NCBI GenBank assembly: GCA_013697015.1
Contig: JACCXL010000090.1
Coordinates: 1 to 7,327 of the forward strand
Source: Chthoniobacterales bacterium
Lineage (GTDB): Bacteria > Verrucomicrobiota > Verrucomicrobiia > Chthoniobacterales > UBA10450
Direction of reading: 5' to 3'
DNA length: 7,327 nucleotides
Shown: piece after piece, positions 1-5,263 of the stretch
How positions within the stretch are numbered: position 1 is the first letter of the stretch
How the letters are laid out: each line of letters opens with the position of its first letter
Position numbers and translations under genes: made by a program
Notes under the pieces: generated by a model
Told to the model about the DNA's origin: nothing
What the model saw: only the letters and a program-made list of their open reading frames with translations
Databases searched by the model: none

Positions 1-470
1 CCGCTGACCGCGCCCGTATTGTTAATAAATGTGCCACTACCCGCGGTCGCGAAACCGCCGAAGCCAGTGTGACCGGGGGCTGTTTCGTCAACCGAGGCGC
101 CGTTGTTAATAAATATCCCATTGCCCGCGGTCGAGGTGCCGAAAAGGACAGTGAAACCCTCAAATGCACCTCTAAACGCGCCGCCATTGTTAATAAAAGT
201 GCCACTACCCGCGGTCGAGGTGTCGGAAAATTCAGTGAAACCGCCGCCTGCGCTGTAGCCCGCGCCGCCGCCGTTAGTGAAAGTACCGCTACCCGCGGTC
301 GACGCGCCGGAGAAGGTAATGCCACCGCCGCCCGCTTCGCTGGCCGCACCGCCGTTGTTAGTAAAAGTGCCACTACCCGCGGTCGACCTACCGGAGAAGC
401 TAATGAGGCCACCGTGTGCCTGATTGACCTCGCCGCCGTGGACAGCGAACGAGGCGTGATCTGCTGTCGA
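1..470 (-). repeat. Tandem 84-bp coding repeats, five units plus a partial
   Basis: On the plus strand the core CCGCGGTCG recurs at 41, 125, 209, 293 and 377, a constant spacing of 84 bp. A degenerate copy (TGCTGTCGA, ending at 470) keeps the same register. Units read on the minus strand are 470-387, 386-303, 302-219, 218-135 and 134-51, plus a partial unit 50-1. Each encodes 28 residues beginning S/A-TAG-S/N-G-x-F-x-N. The first half is strongly conserved and the second half (ASEAGGGGITFSGA and variants) is variable. There are no indels between units. The array continues beyond the left edge. Confidence 0.92.
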
Positions 471-995
471 GCTGTCGAGGAAATCGATCCCGGGGGACCC
501 TGCGAATTCGGGAAGGCCAGGACCGCCATTAACGACAAACATGGTGGAGCTTCCGGCAGCCGCGCCGTTTATAAACCGAAATGCTGGCAGGAAGCTGGTT
601 CCACTACCTGTGCTAACGAAAGTCTGCCTGATCCCGGAATGGTTAATGATACCGGTGCCACCAAGGGTTAGCGTCTTTGGAATACCGGGGGTGATGGTAT
701 AAGCACTCGCGCCGGCGCTAAAGGTGAGTCCATTTACTTCCACTGAATCAGAAAGAGAAATCGCGGTCCGATCACTCGCGTCAAAGACGGCGCTCTCTGC
801 CGGGCTGTTGGGGACGGTCGTGGGGAGCCAGTTCGTGGCAGTGTTCCAATCATTAGACAACGGCTTAGCAAACCAGGTCGCACTGCCGCCGTAGCTGGTC
901 GGCATGCTCAGCAGCGAGATGAGCGCGAAGGCTGCCGCTGCGAGTGAGCGCGCCAACACCCTTTCGTTAGATGCGATTGTCTTGTCTTCGCGCAC
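1..995 (-). CDS. Secreted beta-strand repeat protein, 3' end off window (partial)
   Basis: This minus-strand frame stays open from an in-frame stop at 1055-1053 to the left edge, giving 331 visible residues from GTG 995. I chose GTG 995 because a purine-rich stretch (AAGGAGGGGAAAGG) ends 8 nt before it. GTG 959 is an alternative. Residues 1-16 are charged, 18-31 (LAAAAFALISLLSM) form a hydrophobic signal-peptide core, and cleavage probably falls around residues 33-39, so the protein is exported. Residues 41-110 resemble the start of autotransporter-associated or PEP-CTERM beta-repeat proteins (NDWNTATNW, then VEVNGLTF and TLTLGGTG). Residues 176-331 form an array of 28-residue units starting STAGSGTF(T/I)NNGG, which should fold as stacked beta strands. 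No catalytic motif is visible. The C-terminus, where an anchor or sorting signal would lie, is missing. A surface or extracellular role is inferred. The specific function is unknown. Confidence 0.8.
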   Translation of the reverse strand, partial: MREDKTIASNERVLARSLAAAAFALISLLSMPTSYGGSATWFAKPLSNDWNTATNWLPTTVPNSPAESAVFDASDRTAISLSDSVEVNGLTFSAGASAYTITPGIPKTLTLGGTGIINHSGIRQTFVSTGSGTSFLPAFRFINGAAAGSSTMFVVNGGPGLPEFAGSPGIDFLDSSTADHASFAVHGGEVNQAHGGLISFSGRSTAGSGTFTNNGGAASEAGGGGITFSGASTAGSGTFTNGGGAGYSAGGGFTEFSDTSTAGSGTFINNGGAFRGAFEGFTVLFGTSTAGNGIFINNGASVDETAPGHTGFGGFATAGSGTFINNTGAVS

Positions 996-1371
996 GGGCT
1001 TGGCCTTTCCCCTCCTTCGGCACAGATTTCGTGCGGCACAGCCTTCTGGAAATCATGATCTTTGTCAATAACGAAACCATCCACGCTCCAAAGGATCGAA
1101 CGAATTGACGAGCCTGATGCGAGTTGCCTGAGACATTTGGTTGACCGCAAGCTCCCCCTTATCGATGGATCCGGTCGCACGAGTTGATTCTCAACCAGGG
1201 ACGGGATTTTGTTTGGAGGAATAACTGGCGCCGCGCTGCGCCGATCCAGCTTGCATCGGGACGCAGATCAAAGTGGCGGAAGTCTTCCGTTTGCGAGCCC
1301 CTGAAAATGGCCAGTTGGAGGCCAGCGCGATTCTCTTTTTTTCCTGAATTGAATCATCGCTCAAACTGCGG
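996..1371. other. Divergent intergenic region between the repeat-protein gene and purF
   Basis: These 376 bases separate two divergently transcribed genes and should hold both promoters. I see no convincing -35/-10 pair. A TTGACA match on the minus strand (1068-1063) has no acceptable -10 at 16-18 bp. A short perfect hairpin (GTTGA-TTC-TCAAC, 1183-1195) and the palindrome ATCATGAT (1052-1059) are present but unremarkable. Short open frames here (for example 1184-1402 plus and 908-1180 minus) have non-protein-like composition and overlap real genes. No purine riboswitch-like structure was recognised. Confidence 0.6.
1004..1015 (-). promoter_or_regulatory. Purine-rich ribosome binding site for the GTG 995 start
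   Basis: Read on the minus strand, the stretch GGAGGGGAAAGG lies just upstream of GTG 995, with 8 nt between the last GG and the start codon. It supports GTG 995 over GTG 959, which has only a closely spaced GAAAGG in front of it. The assignment remains tentative because the best-matching GGAGG core is 15 nt from the GTG. Confidence 0.45.
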
Positions 1372-2880
1372 ATGTTGGTTCAGATGCCCCCCGAACATCT
1401 GACGCACGAAGAAATGCCGGATCGCGTCGCACTGCCGCAGCACGAGTGCGGCATCTTCGCAGTCTATGGCCATCCGAACGCGGCGGTGCTGACCTACTAC
1501 GGCTTGTTCGCCTTACAACATCGCGGGCAGGAGAGCGCCGGCATCGTGACCAGCAACGGTCCGGGTCATACATTTCAGATGCATCGCGACATGGGCCTCG
1601 TGTCGCAGGTCTTCGGCGCGGATGAGCTGGAGCGATTGAAAGGCGCGCGTGCGGTCGGTCATACGCGCTATTCGACCACGGGATCGAGCACATTAAAAAA
1701 CGCACAGCCGTTTATGGTCGATTGTTTCCGCGGCCAGATCGCGGTCGCGCACAACGGCACCCTGATCAACGCGGCGGTCCTGCGCGACGAGCTCGAGCGC
1801 AAGGGGTCGATTTTCCAGACGACAGCCGACAGCGAAATCATCCCTCACCTGCTCGCCCAGCCGCAGCAGAACGGCGGCAGCCCGCTGAGCGTATTGCGGC
1901 GGCTGGAGGGGGCCTTCTCGCTCGTCATCATGAGCGAACGCGAGATCATCGGGGTGCGTGATCCGTTCGGTTTTCGTCCGCTCGTTCTGGGCCGGCTCGA
2001 CGAAGCATATATCCTGGCCTCCGAAACGTGTGCCCTGGATCTGGTGCACGCCGAGTTTATCCGCGAGATCGAACCGGGCGAAGTGCTGATCATTAGCGAA
2101 AATGAAATCCGATCGGAGTGGCCGTTTCGGGACGAATCGCCGGCCTTTTGCATGTTCGAATATGTTTACTTCGCGCGGCCAGACAGCCTGATCGGCGGAG
2201 TGAACGTGGCCAAGGTTCGCACCGAGATGGGCCGCGAACTCGCACGCCGTTTTCCCGCCGAAGCGGATATCGTGGTACCAGTGCCTGACTCAGGAAATTA
2301 CGCCGCGCTGGGATTTGCGCAGGAGCTGAATATTCCTTACGAGCACGCCTTTGTGCGCAATCACTACATCGGCCGGACATTTCTTCAGCCCAGCCAGTTG
2401 ATCCGCGATTTCGACGTGCGCGTGAAACTAAACCTGATCAAAGAAGCGGTCGCCGGGAAACGCGTGGTGGTAGTGGATGATTCCATCGTGCGCGGAACGA
2501 CGGCGCGCGCACGCGTCGTAAATCTACGAGAGGCCGGCGCGAAGGAAGTGCACATGCGCGTAAGCTGTCCGCCGCATCGGTTCGCCTGTCATTACGGGAT
2601 CGATTTTCCCGACCCGGAAAAGCTGATCGCCAATCAACTATCCCACGAGCAGATTTGTGAATATCTCGGGGTCGACAGTCTCGGCTACCTCGATGTGGAA
2701 GGAATGGTCAAAGCGACGGGCCAGCCCGCGAATCACTTCTGCCTCGCTTGCTTCACCGGTAACTATCCGCTCCCCGTCGATCCAGCGCTGGACAAATTTA
2801 TCATGGAGAAGCGCGAAGGCCGCTCCAAGGCGCTGGCGGCGGAAGAAGCGCATCCCGAGTTGTTCGCGAATCTGCAATAA
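1372..2880 (+). CDS. purF: Amidophosphoribosyltransferase (PurF), Fe-S type
   Basis: PurF catalyses the first step of de novo purine synthesis: PRPP plus glutamine gives 5-phosphoribosylamine, glutamate and pyrophosphate, in the cytoplasm. The N-terminal half is an Ntn-type glutaminase. Its catalytic cysteine is Cys26 in HECGIF, with HTRYST at 97-102 and HNGT at 127-130. The C-terminal half is a phosphoribosyltransferase with the PRPP loop VVVVDDSIVRGTT at 365-377. Cys260, Cys406, Cys457 and Cys460 (CLAC) sit where the Bacillus-type enzyme binds its [4Fe-4S] cluster, so this is the Fe-S, propeptide-processed class. Length is 502 residues, slightly longer than usual at the N-terminus. ATG 1372 is the first ATG after an in-frame stop at 1345-1347. 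ATG 1414 (Met15) would give an 11-residue propeptide like that of B. subtilis. Neither start has a clear Shine-Dalgarno. The gene lies 59 bp upstream of purM, probably in one operon. Confidence 0.98.
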   Translation: MLVQMPPEHLTHEEMPDRVALPQHECGIFAVYGHPNAAVLTYYGLFALQHRGQESAGIVTSNGPGHTFQMHRDMGLVSQVFGADELERLKGARAVGHTRYSTTGSSTLKNAQPFMVDCFRGQIAVAHNGTLINAAVLRDELERKGSIFQTTADSEIIPHLLAQPQQNGGSPLSVLRRLEGAFSLVIMSEREIIGVRDPFGFRPLVLGRLDEAYILASETCALDLVHAEFIREIEPGEVLIISENEIRSEWPFRDESPAFCMFEYVYFARPDSLIGGVNVAKVRTEMGRELARRFPAEADIVVPVPDSGNYAALGFAQELNIPYEHAFVRNHYIGRTFLQPSQLIRDFDVRVKLNLIKEAVAGKRVVVVDDSIVRGTTARARVVNLREAGAKEVHMRVSCPPHRFACHYGIDFPDPEKLIANQLSHEQICEYLGVDSLGYLDVEGMVKATGQPANHFCLACFTGNYPLPVDPALDKFIMEKREGRSKALAAEEAHPELFANLQ

Positions 2881-2939
2881 CTTGGCGTTAGGTATTCGAG
2901 AGTGACGAATTTTCTGGCGCCGCTACTCTGCGAGGACCG

Positions 2940-3971
2940 GTGCAACGAGCGCTTGTGAAAAAGAATGCCTACGCGCGCTCTGGCGTGGATATCGATCTGG
3001 GCAATTTCGTCAAACGCCAGATCTACGCGCGCGTCCGCGAAACGCACGGGCCGGAAGTGCTCGGAAAAATCGGCGGCTTCGGTGGTTTGTTCGCGCCGGA
3101 TTTCTCCGGTCTGCGCGAGCCCGTGCTGGTGGCGAGCGTTGATGGCGTCGGCACAAAACTGAAAATCGCCTTCGCCATGAAGAAACACGACACCGTCGGC
3201 GCGGACCTGGTGAATCATTGCGTGAACGACATCGCCGTTCTGGGCGCGCGGCCGCTGTTTTTTCTCGATTATATCGGCGCCGGCAAACTCGAGCCGCGCG
3301 TTTTCGACCAGCTGCTGCGCGGCTTCACGCGCGCGTGCCGCTCCGGCGGTTGCGCGCTGATCGGTGGCGAGACGGCGCAAATGCCGGGAATGTATGAGCG
3401 CGGCGAGTACGATCTCGCGGGCTGCATTATAGGCGTGGTGGAGCGCGCAAAAATCATCGACGGCAAACGGATTAGGCCGGGCGATGTCATCCTCGGCCTC
3501 GCCTCGACCGGGTTGCACACGAATGGGTATTCGCTCGCGCGCAAGATTCTATTCGAAAAAATGGGGTTACACGCGAGGTCGAAGCTCGATGGACTGGCCG
3601 GGTCGATCGGCGCGGAGTTGCTGCGCCCGCATAAAAATTATCAGCCAATGCTGGCGAACATTCCCGCGGAGCGCCTCCATGGCCTCGCTCACATCACGGG
3701 CGGCGGGCTGATCGATAACCTGCCGCGCGTCCTGCCGAAGACTTGCGATGCGGTCATCGACACCAACAGCTGGATCGTGCCACCGCTTTTCCAGATCCTG
3801 CAAAAGCAGGGCCGGATCGATCCCGCAGAGATGTATCAGGTGTTCAACATGGGAATCGGTATGACCGTGATCGTGGCAAAGGAAGACGCGCCTACGCTGA
3901 CGCGTGAATTAAAAGCAAAGGTGATCGGCCGCGTGGAACGCGGAACGGGCCGGACGCGTTTGCTGTTCTAA
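2940..3971 (+). CDS. purM: Phosphoribosylformylglycinamidine cyclo-ligase (PurM, AIR synthetase)
   Basis: PurM uses ATP to close the ring of formylglycinamidine ribonucleotide, giving aminoimidazole ribonucleotide (AIR), in the cytoplasm. The 343 residues match the family's usual ~345. Motifs in order are SGVDIDLGN near the N-terminus, the nucleotide-binding loop ASVDGVGTKL (65-74), VNHCVNDIAVLGA from 91, GGETAQMPGMY (142-152), STGLHTNGYSLAR from 189, HITGGGLIDNLP from 251, and the C-terminal FNMGIGM. The start is a GTG at 2940, with GAGGA at 2932-2936 only 3 nt away. A second GTG at 2955 would begin MKKNAYARSGVD, closer to the usual family N-terminus, but GAGGA would then be 18 nt away. The start is therefore uncertain by five codons. 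The gene follows purF on the same strand with no terminator between them, so co-transcription is likely. Confidence 0.97.
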   Translation: MQRALVKKNAYARSGVDIDLGNFVKRQIYARVRETHGPEVLGKIGGFGGLFAPDFSGLREPVLVASVDGVGTKLKIAFAMKKHDTVGADLVNHCVNDIAVLGARPLFFLDYIGAGKLEPRVFDQLLRGFTRACRSGGCALIGGETAQMPGMYERGEYDLAGCIIGVVERAKIIDGKRIRPGDVILGLASTGLHTNGYSLARKILFEKMGLHARSKLDGLAGSIGAELLRPHKNYQPMLANIPAERLHGLAHITGGGLIDNLPRVLPKTCDAVIDTNSWIVPPLFQILQKQGRIDPAEMYQVFNMGIGMTVIVAKEDAPTLTRELKAKVIGRVERGTGRTRLLF

Positions 3972-4049
3972 GATGTCGTGCGCGCCCGCGACTTGGGTCG
4001 ATCAAACCTAGGCGTCGTTCCCTTCGCCGCCTGATTTTTCGCCTCTCCA

Positions 4050-4077
4050 GCAGTCGCAGCAACTCTGCGGCGACTGC
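4050..4077. other. GC-rich hairpin downstream of purM
   Basis: GCAGTCGC (4050-4057) is perfectly complementary to GCGACTGC (4070-4077) across a 12-nt loop, 78 nt past the purM stop. No T-tract follows on either strand, so it is not a canonical intrinsic terminator. It could still stabilise the 3' end of the purF-purM transcript. Confidence 0.4.
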
Positions 4078-4136
4078 GATTGCAATGGATGAAGTTCGCC
4101 TAAGCCCTACCCGGCAGAAGTAGTGGCGTACTATGG

Positions 4137-4165
4137 TTGACAGATGACACTAAAAACTCGTCTAG
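4137..4165 (+). promoter_or_regulatory. Weak sigma70-like promoter candidate for the 4314/EncFtn unit
   Basis: A perfect TTGACA (4137-4142) is followed after 17-18 nt by GTCTAG/TCTAGC, a poor match to TATAAT. Its position ~175 bp upstream of the next gene and downstream of the purM hairpin fits a promoter. The weak -10 makes this speculative. Confidence 0.22.
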
Positions 4166-4189
4166 CTCGAGGCGGACAATCCATCCGTC

Positions 4190-4218
4190 GTACACGCCGA
4201 CTCCGCTTAAGTACACGC
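4190..4218. repeat. GTACACGC direct repeats, 21 bp start to start
   Basis: Two identical 8-bp copies of GTACACGC lie at 4190-4197 and 4211-4218. The 21-bp spacing equals two helical turns, so both copies would face the same side of the DNA. They lie upstream of the small basic protein and EncFtn-like genes. A regulator-binding role is an inference. They do not resemble a Fur box. Confidence 0.4.
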
Positions 4219-4259
4219 GCCAGTTATGCGGAAAGCGTAAGTGACGACACACGTCTATT

Positions 4260-4281
4260 AACTATTCGAAAGAAGTTAGTT
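4260..4281 (+). other. GAAA-tetraloop hairpin in the leader of the basic-protein gene
   Basis: AACTATTC (4260-4267) can pair with GAA (4272-4274) and TAGTT (4277-4281), closing a GAAA loop (4268-4271), with a 2-nt bulge GT on the 3' side. This gives an 8-bp interrupted stem capped by a GNRA loop, 32 nt before ATG 4314. It may be a leader structure affecting translation or transcript stability. There is no direct evidence of function. Confidence 0.35.
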
Positions 4282-4313
4282 GTCCTGAGGCCTAAGAGCC
4301 GCTAAGAACGGGG

Positions 4314-4676
4314 ATGGACTTATCCTTAAGAACGCTGGAATCAGCGGTATCACTCCGACGTCAAATCGATGCGTTGGAGGCACGACTCGCCTCGCTTATG
4401 GGCGGCTCGTCAGCCTCTGGCTCGACCACCACCACCACAACAACACCATCATCCAGAGGCGGCAGGCGGCGTCGCGGCATGTCAGCGCAAACGCGCGCGA
4501 AGTTATCGGCGGCTGCGAAAGCCCGCTGGGCGACGCGGCGCGGACCGCAAACGAGTGCCAGTCCAGTTAAGAAGGGACGGCGGCGCAGTAACATCAGCGC
4601 GGCCGGCCGCCGCAAGCTTTCTGAGATGATGAAGGCTCGCTGGGCTGCGCGACGCAAAGGGAACGCGCGCGGTTAG
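4314..4676 (+). CDS. Small basic protein with coiled coil and two KARWA repeats
   Basis: This encodes a 120-residue, very Arg/Lys/Ala-rich protein. Residues 5-28 carry Leu/Ile/Val at heptad-like spacing (LRTLESAVSLRRQIDALEAR region), suggesting a short coiled coil for dimerisation. Residues 32-47 are a Ser/Thr/Gly linker with seven consecutive threonines. A basic patch RGGRRRRG (48-55) follows. Two copies of a motif then lie 38 residues apart: SAQTRAKLSAAAKARWATRR (57-76) and SAAGRRKLSEMMKARWAARR (95-114). Such R-x-K-L-S-(x)4-KARWA units occur in small bacterial proteins and loosely resemble the NUMOD3 DNA-contact module, so nucleic-acid binding is a reasonable inference, but no experimental function is known to me. 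ATG 4314 is preceded by AACGGGG rather than a well-spaced Shine-Dalgarno. The gene is followed after 30 bp by the EncFtn-like gene on the same strand, suggesting joint transcription. Confidence 0.8.
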   Translation: MDLSLRTLESAVSLRRQIDALEARLASLMGGSSASGSTTTTTTTPSSRGGRRRRGMSAQTRAKLSAAAKARWATRRGPQTSASPVKKGRRRSNISAAGRRKLSEMMKARWAARRKGNARG

Positions 4677-4706
4677 CGCTCCGTAGTCCGAGCAGCAGCA
4701 GCATCG

Positions 4707-5021
4707 ATGGGATTCGAGCAGTACCACGAGCCTGCCGACGAGCTGCCGTCGAAAACGCGAACGTTCGCGCGCATGATCGCGTCTTTAACCGAAGAAGCGG
4801 AAGCGATCGGCTGGTATGAGCAGCGGATTGCCCTGGAGGGCAACGCCGAAGCTCGTGCCATCATGCGGAATGCGCAGAAAGAAGAGTTCAAACACTTTGG
4901 CATGGACCTCGAGTTCCTGTTGCGTCAAAAGGCACAATGGCGCGAGATCCTGCAAGGAATTCTCTTCCAGAAGGGCGATATCGTGGCGCATGGAGAAGAA
5001 TCGGAGGAGCAGGCCGATTAA
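4707..5021 (+). CDS. Encapsulated-ferritin-like (EncFtn family) ferroxidase, no encapsulin neighbour
   Basis: This 104-residue protein matches the EncFtn family, short two-helix ferritin-like proteins that form an annular decamer, oxidise Fe(II) at subunit interfaces and normally act inside encapsulin shells. Key residues fit the Rhodospirillum rubrum protein with a constant offset of -2. The ferroxidase ligands are Glu30, Glu60 and His63 (EEFKH), with Trp36-Tyr37 in the GWYEQR motif and the entry-site acids Glu29 and Glu32. Helix 1 spans about 15-44, helix 2 about 47-74, and a short C-terminal helix follows (WREILQGILFQ, 78-88). The tail (residues 89-104) is acidic, with KGD and EESEEQAD, and lacks the hydrophobic LTVGSL-type peptide that docks cargo in encapsulins. 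No shell gene is adjacent in the window. The start ATG 4707 matches the family N-terminus (YHEPADEL). It lies 30 bp after the basic-protein gene and 43 bp before tRNA-Val. Confidence 0.85.
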   Translation: MGFEQYHEPADELPSKTRTFARMIASLTEEAEAIGWYEQRIALEGNAEARAIMRNAQKEEFKHFGMDLEFLLRQKAQWREILQGILFQKGDIVAHGEESEEQAD

Positions 5022-5064
5022 TCGATTCCGGCTCGCCGCAGCCTCTCTCGGCTCGCACGCTCCG

Positions 5065-5136
5065 GGGCGGTTAGCTCAGCGGTAGAGCGGCACGTTTACA
5101 CCGTGTTGGTCGGGGGTTCGATCCCCTCACCGCCCA
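5065..5136 (+). tRNA. tRNA-Val (anticodon UAC)
   Basis: A complete 72-nt cloverleaf is visible. The acceptor stem is GGGCGGT (5065-5071) with ACCGCCC (5129-5135) and discriminator A5136. The D stem is GCTC/GAGC (5074-5077 and 5085-5088). The anticodon stem is GCACG/CGTGT (5090-5094 and 5102-5106) with loop TTTACAC, so the anticodon is TAC at 5097-5099, reading GUA (valine). The variable loop is 5 nt. The T stem is GGGGG/CCCTC with loop TTCGATC (5117-5123). CCA is not encoded; the discriminator is followed by TCGG. It lies on the same strand as the EncFtn-like gene and converges on the methyltransferase. Confidence 0.96.
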
Positions 5137-5183
5137 TCGGCTGCTCTGAATCACCGCGTTGTCGAAATCCGGGCCGGGCTGAA

Positions 5184-5252
5184 TGCGGCAATGTGCCGCA
5201 AGCTGGAGCCACGCCGATGTGGGGCGTAGTCGGCGGGCCGTGGCTACGGCCC
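5184..5252. repeat. Cluster of palindromes (REP-like candidate) after tRNA-Val
   Basis: Three hairpins pack into 69 bp. TGCGGCA-ATG-TGCCGCA (5184-5200) is perfect with 7 bp. AGCCACG (5207-5213) pairs with CGTGGCT (5239-5245) around an inner CCGA/TCGG stem. GGGCCGT-GGCT-ACGGCCC (5235-5252) is perfect with 7 bp and overlaps the second, so the two could be alternative folds. None has a T-tract, so they are not typical terminators for the converging tRNA and methyltransferase transcripts. The arrangement resembles dispersed intergenic palindromic repeats, but copy number cannot be judged from one locus. Confidence 0.5.
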
Positions 5253-5263
5253 AGACGTGGTAT

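Larger units (their letters stand above)
3972..4313. other. Non-coding region between purM and the basic-protein gene
   Basis: These 342 bases have no coding frame on either strand that looks like protein, and they are less GC-rich than the flanking genes. They contain a strong GC hairpin (4050-4077), a TTGACA-like promoter element (4137-4142), a pair of GTACACGC direct repeats (4190-4197 and 4211-4218) and a GAAA-capped hairpin (4260-4281), each listed separately. The region probably ends the purine transcript and starts the next one. Confidence 0.6.

Noticed and set aside
69..671. 200-codon plus-strand open frame opposite the repeat protein
   Set aside because: It is antisense to the repeat array. 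Its periodic ATTRGR pattern is the reverse reading of the 84-bp repeats, and there is no plausible protein or ribosome binding site.
1063..1068. TTGACA on the minus strand as a promoter for the repeat protein
   Set aside because: No -10-like hexamer lies 16-18 bp downstream.
908..1180. 90-codon minus frame overlapping the repeat-protein start
   Set aside because: It overlaps the signal peptide in another frame, and its Arg/Ser-rich composition looks random.
1184..1402. 72-codon plus frame with TTG start upstream of purF
   Set aside because: It overlaps purF, has no recognisable domain, and its Trp/Arg-rich composition is typical of a spurious frame.
4361..4727. Minus-strand frames opposite the basic protein
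   Set aside because: They are shadow frames of a GC-rich gene, with no domain and no suitable start.
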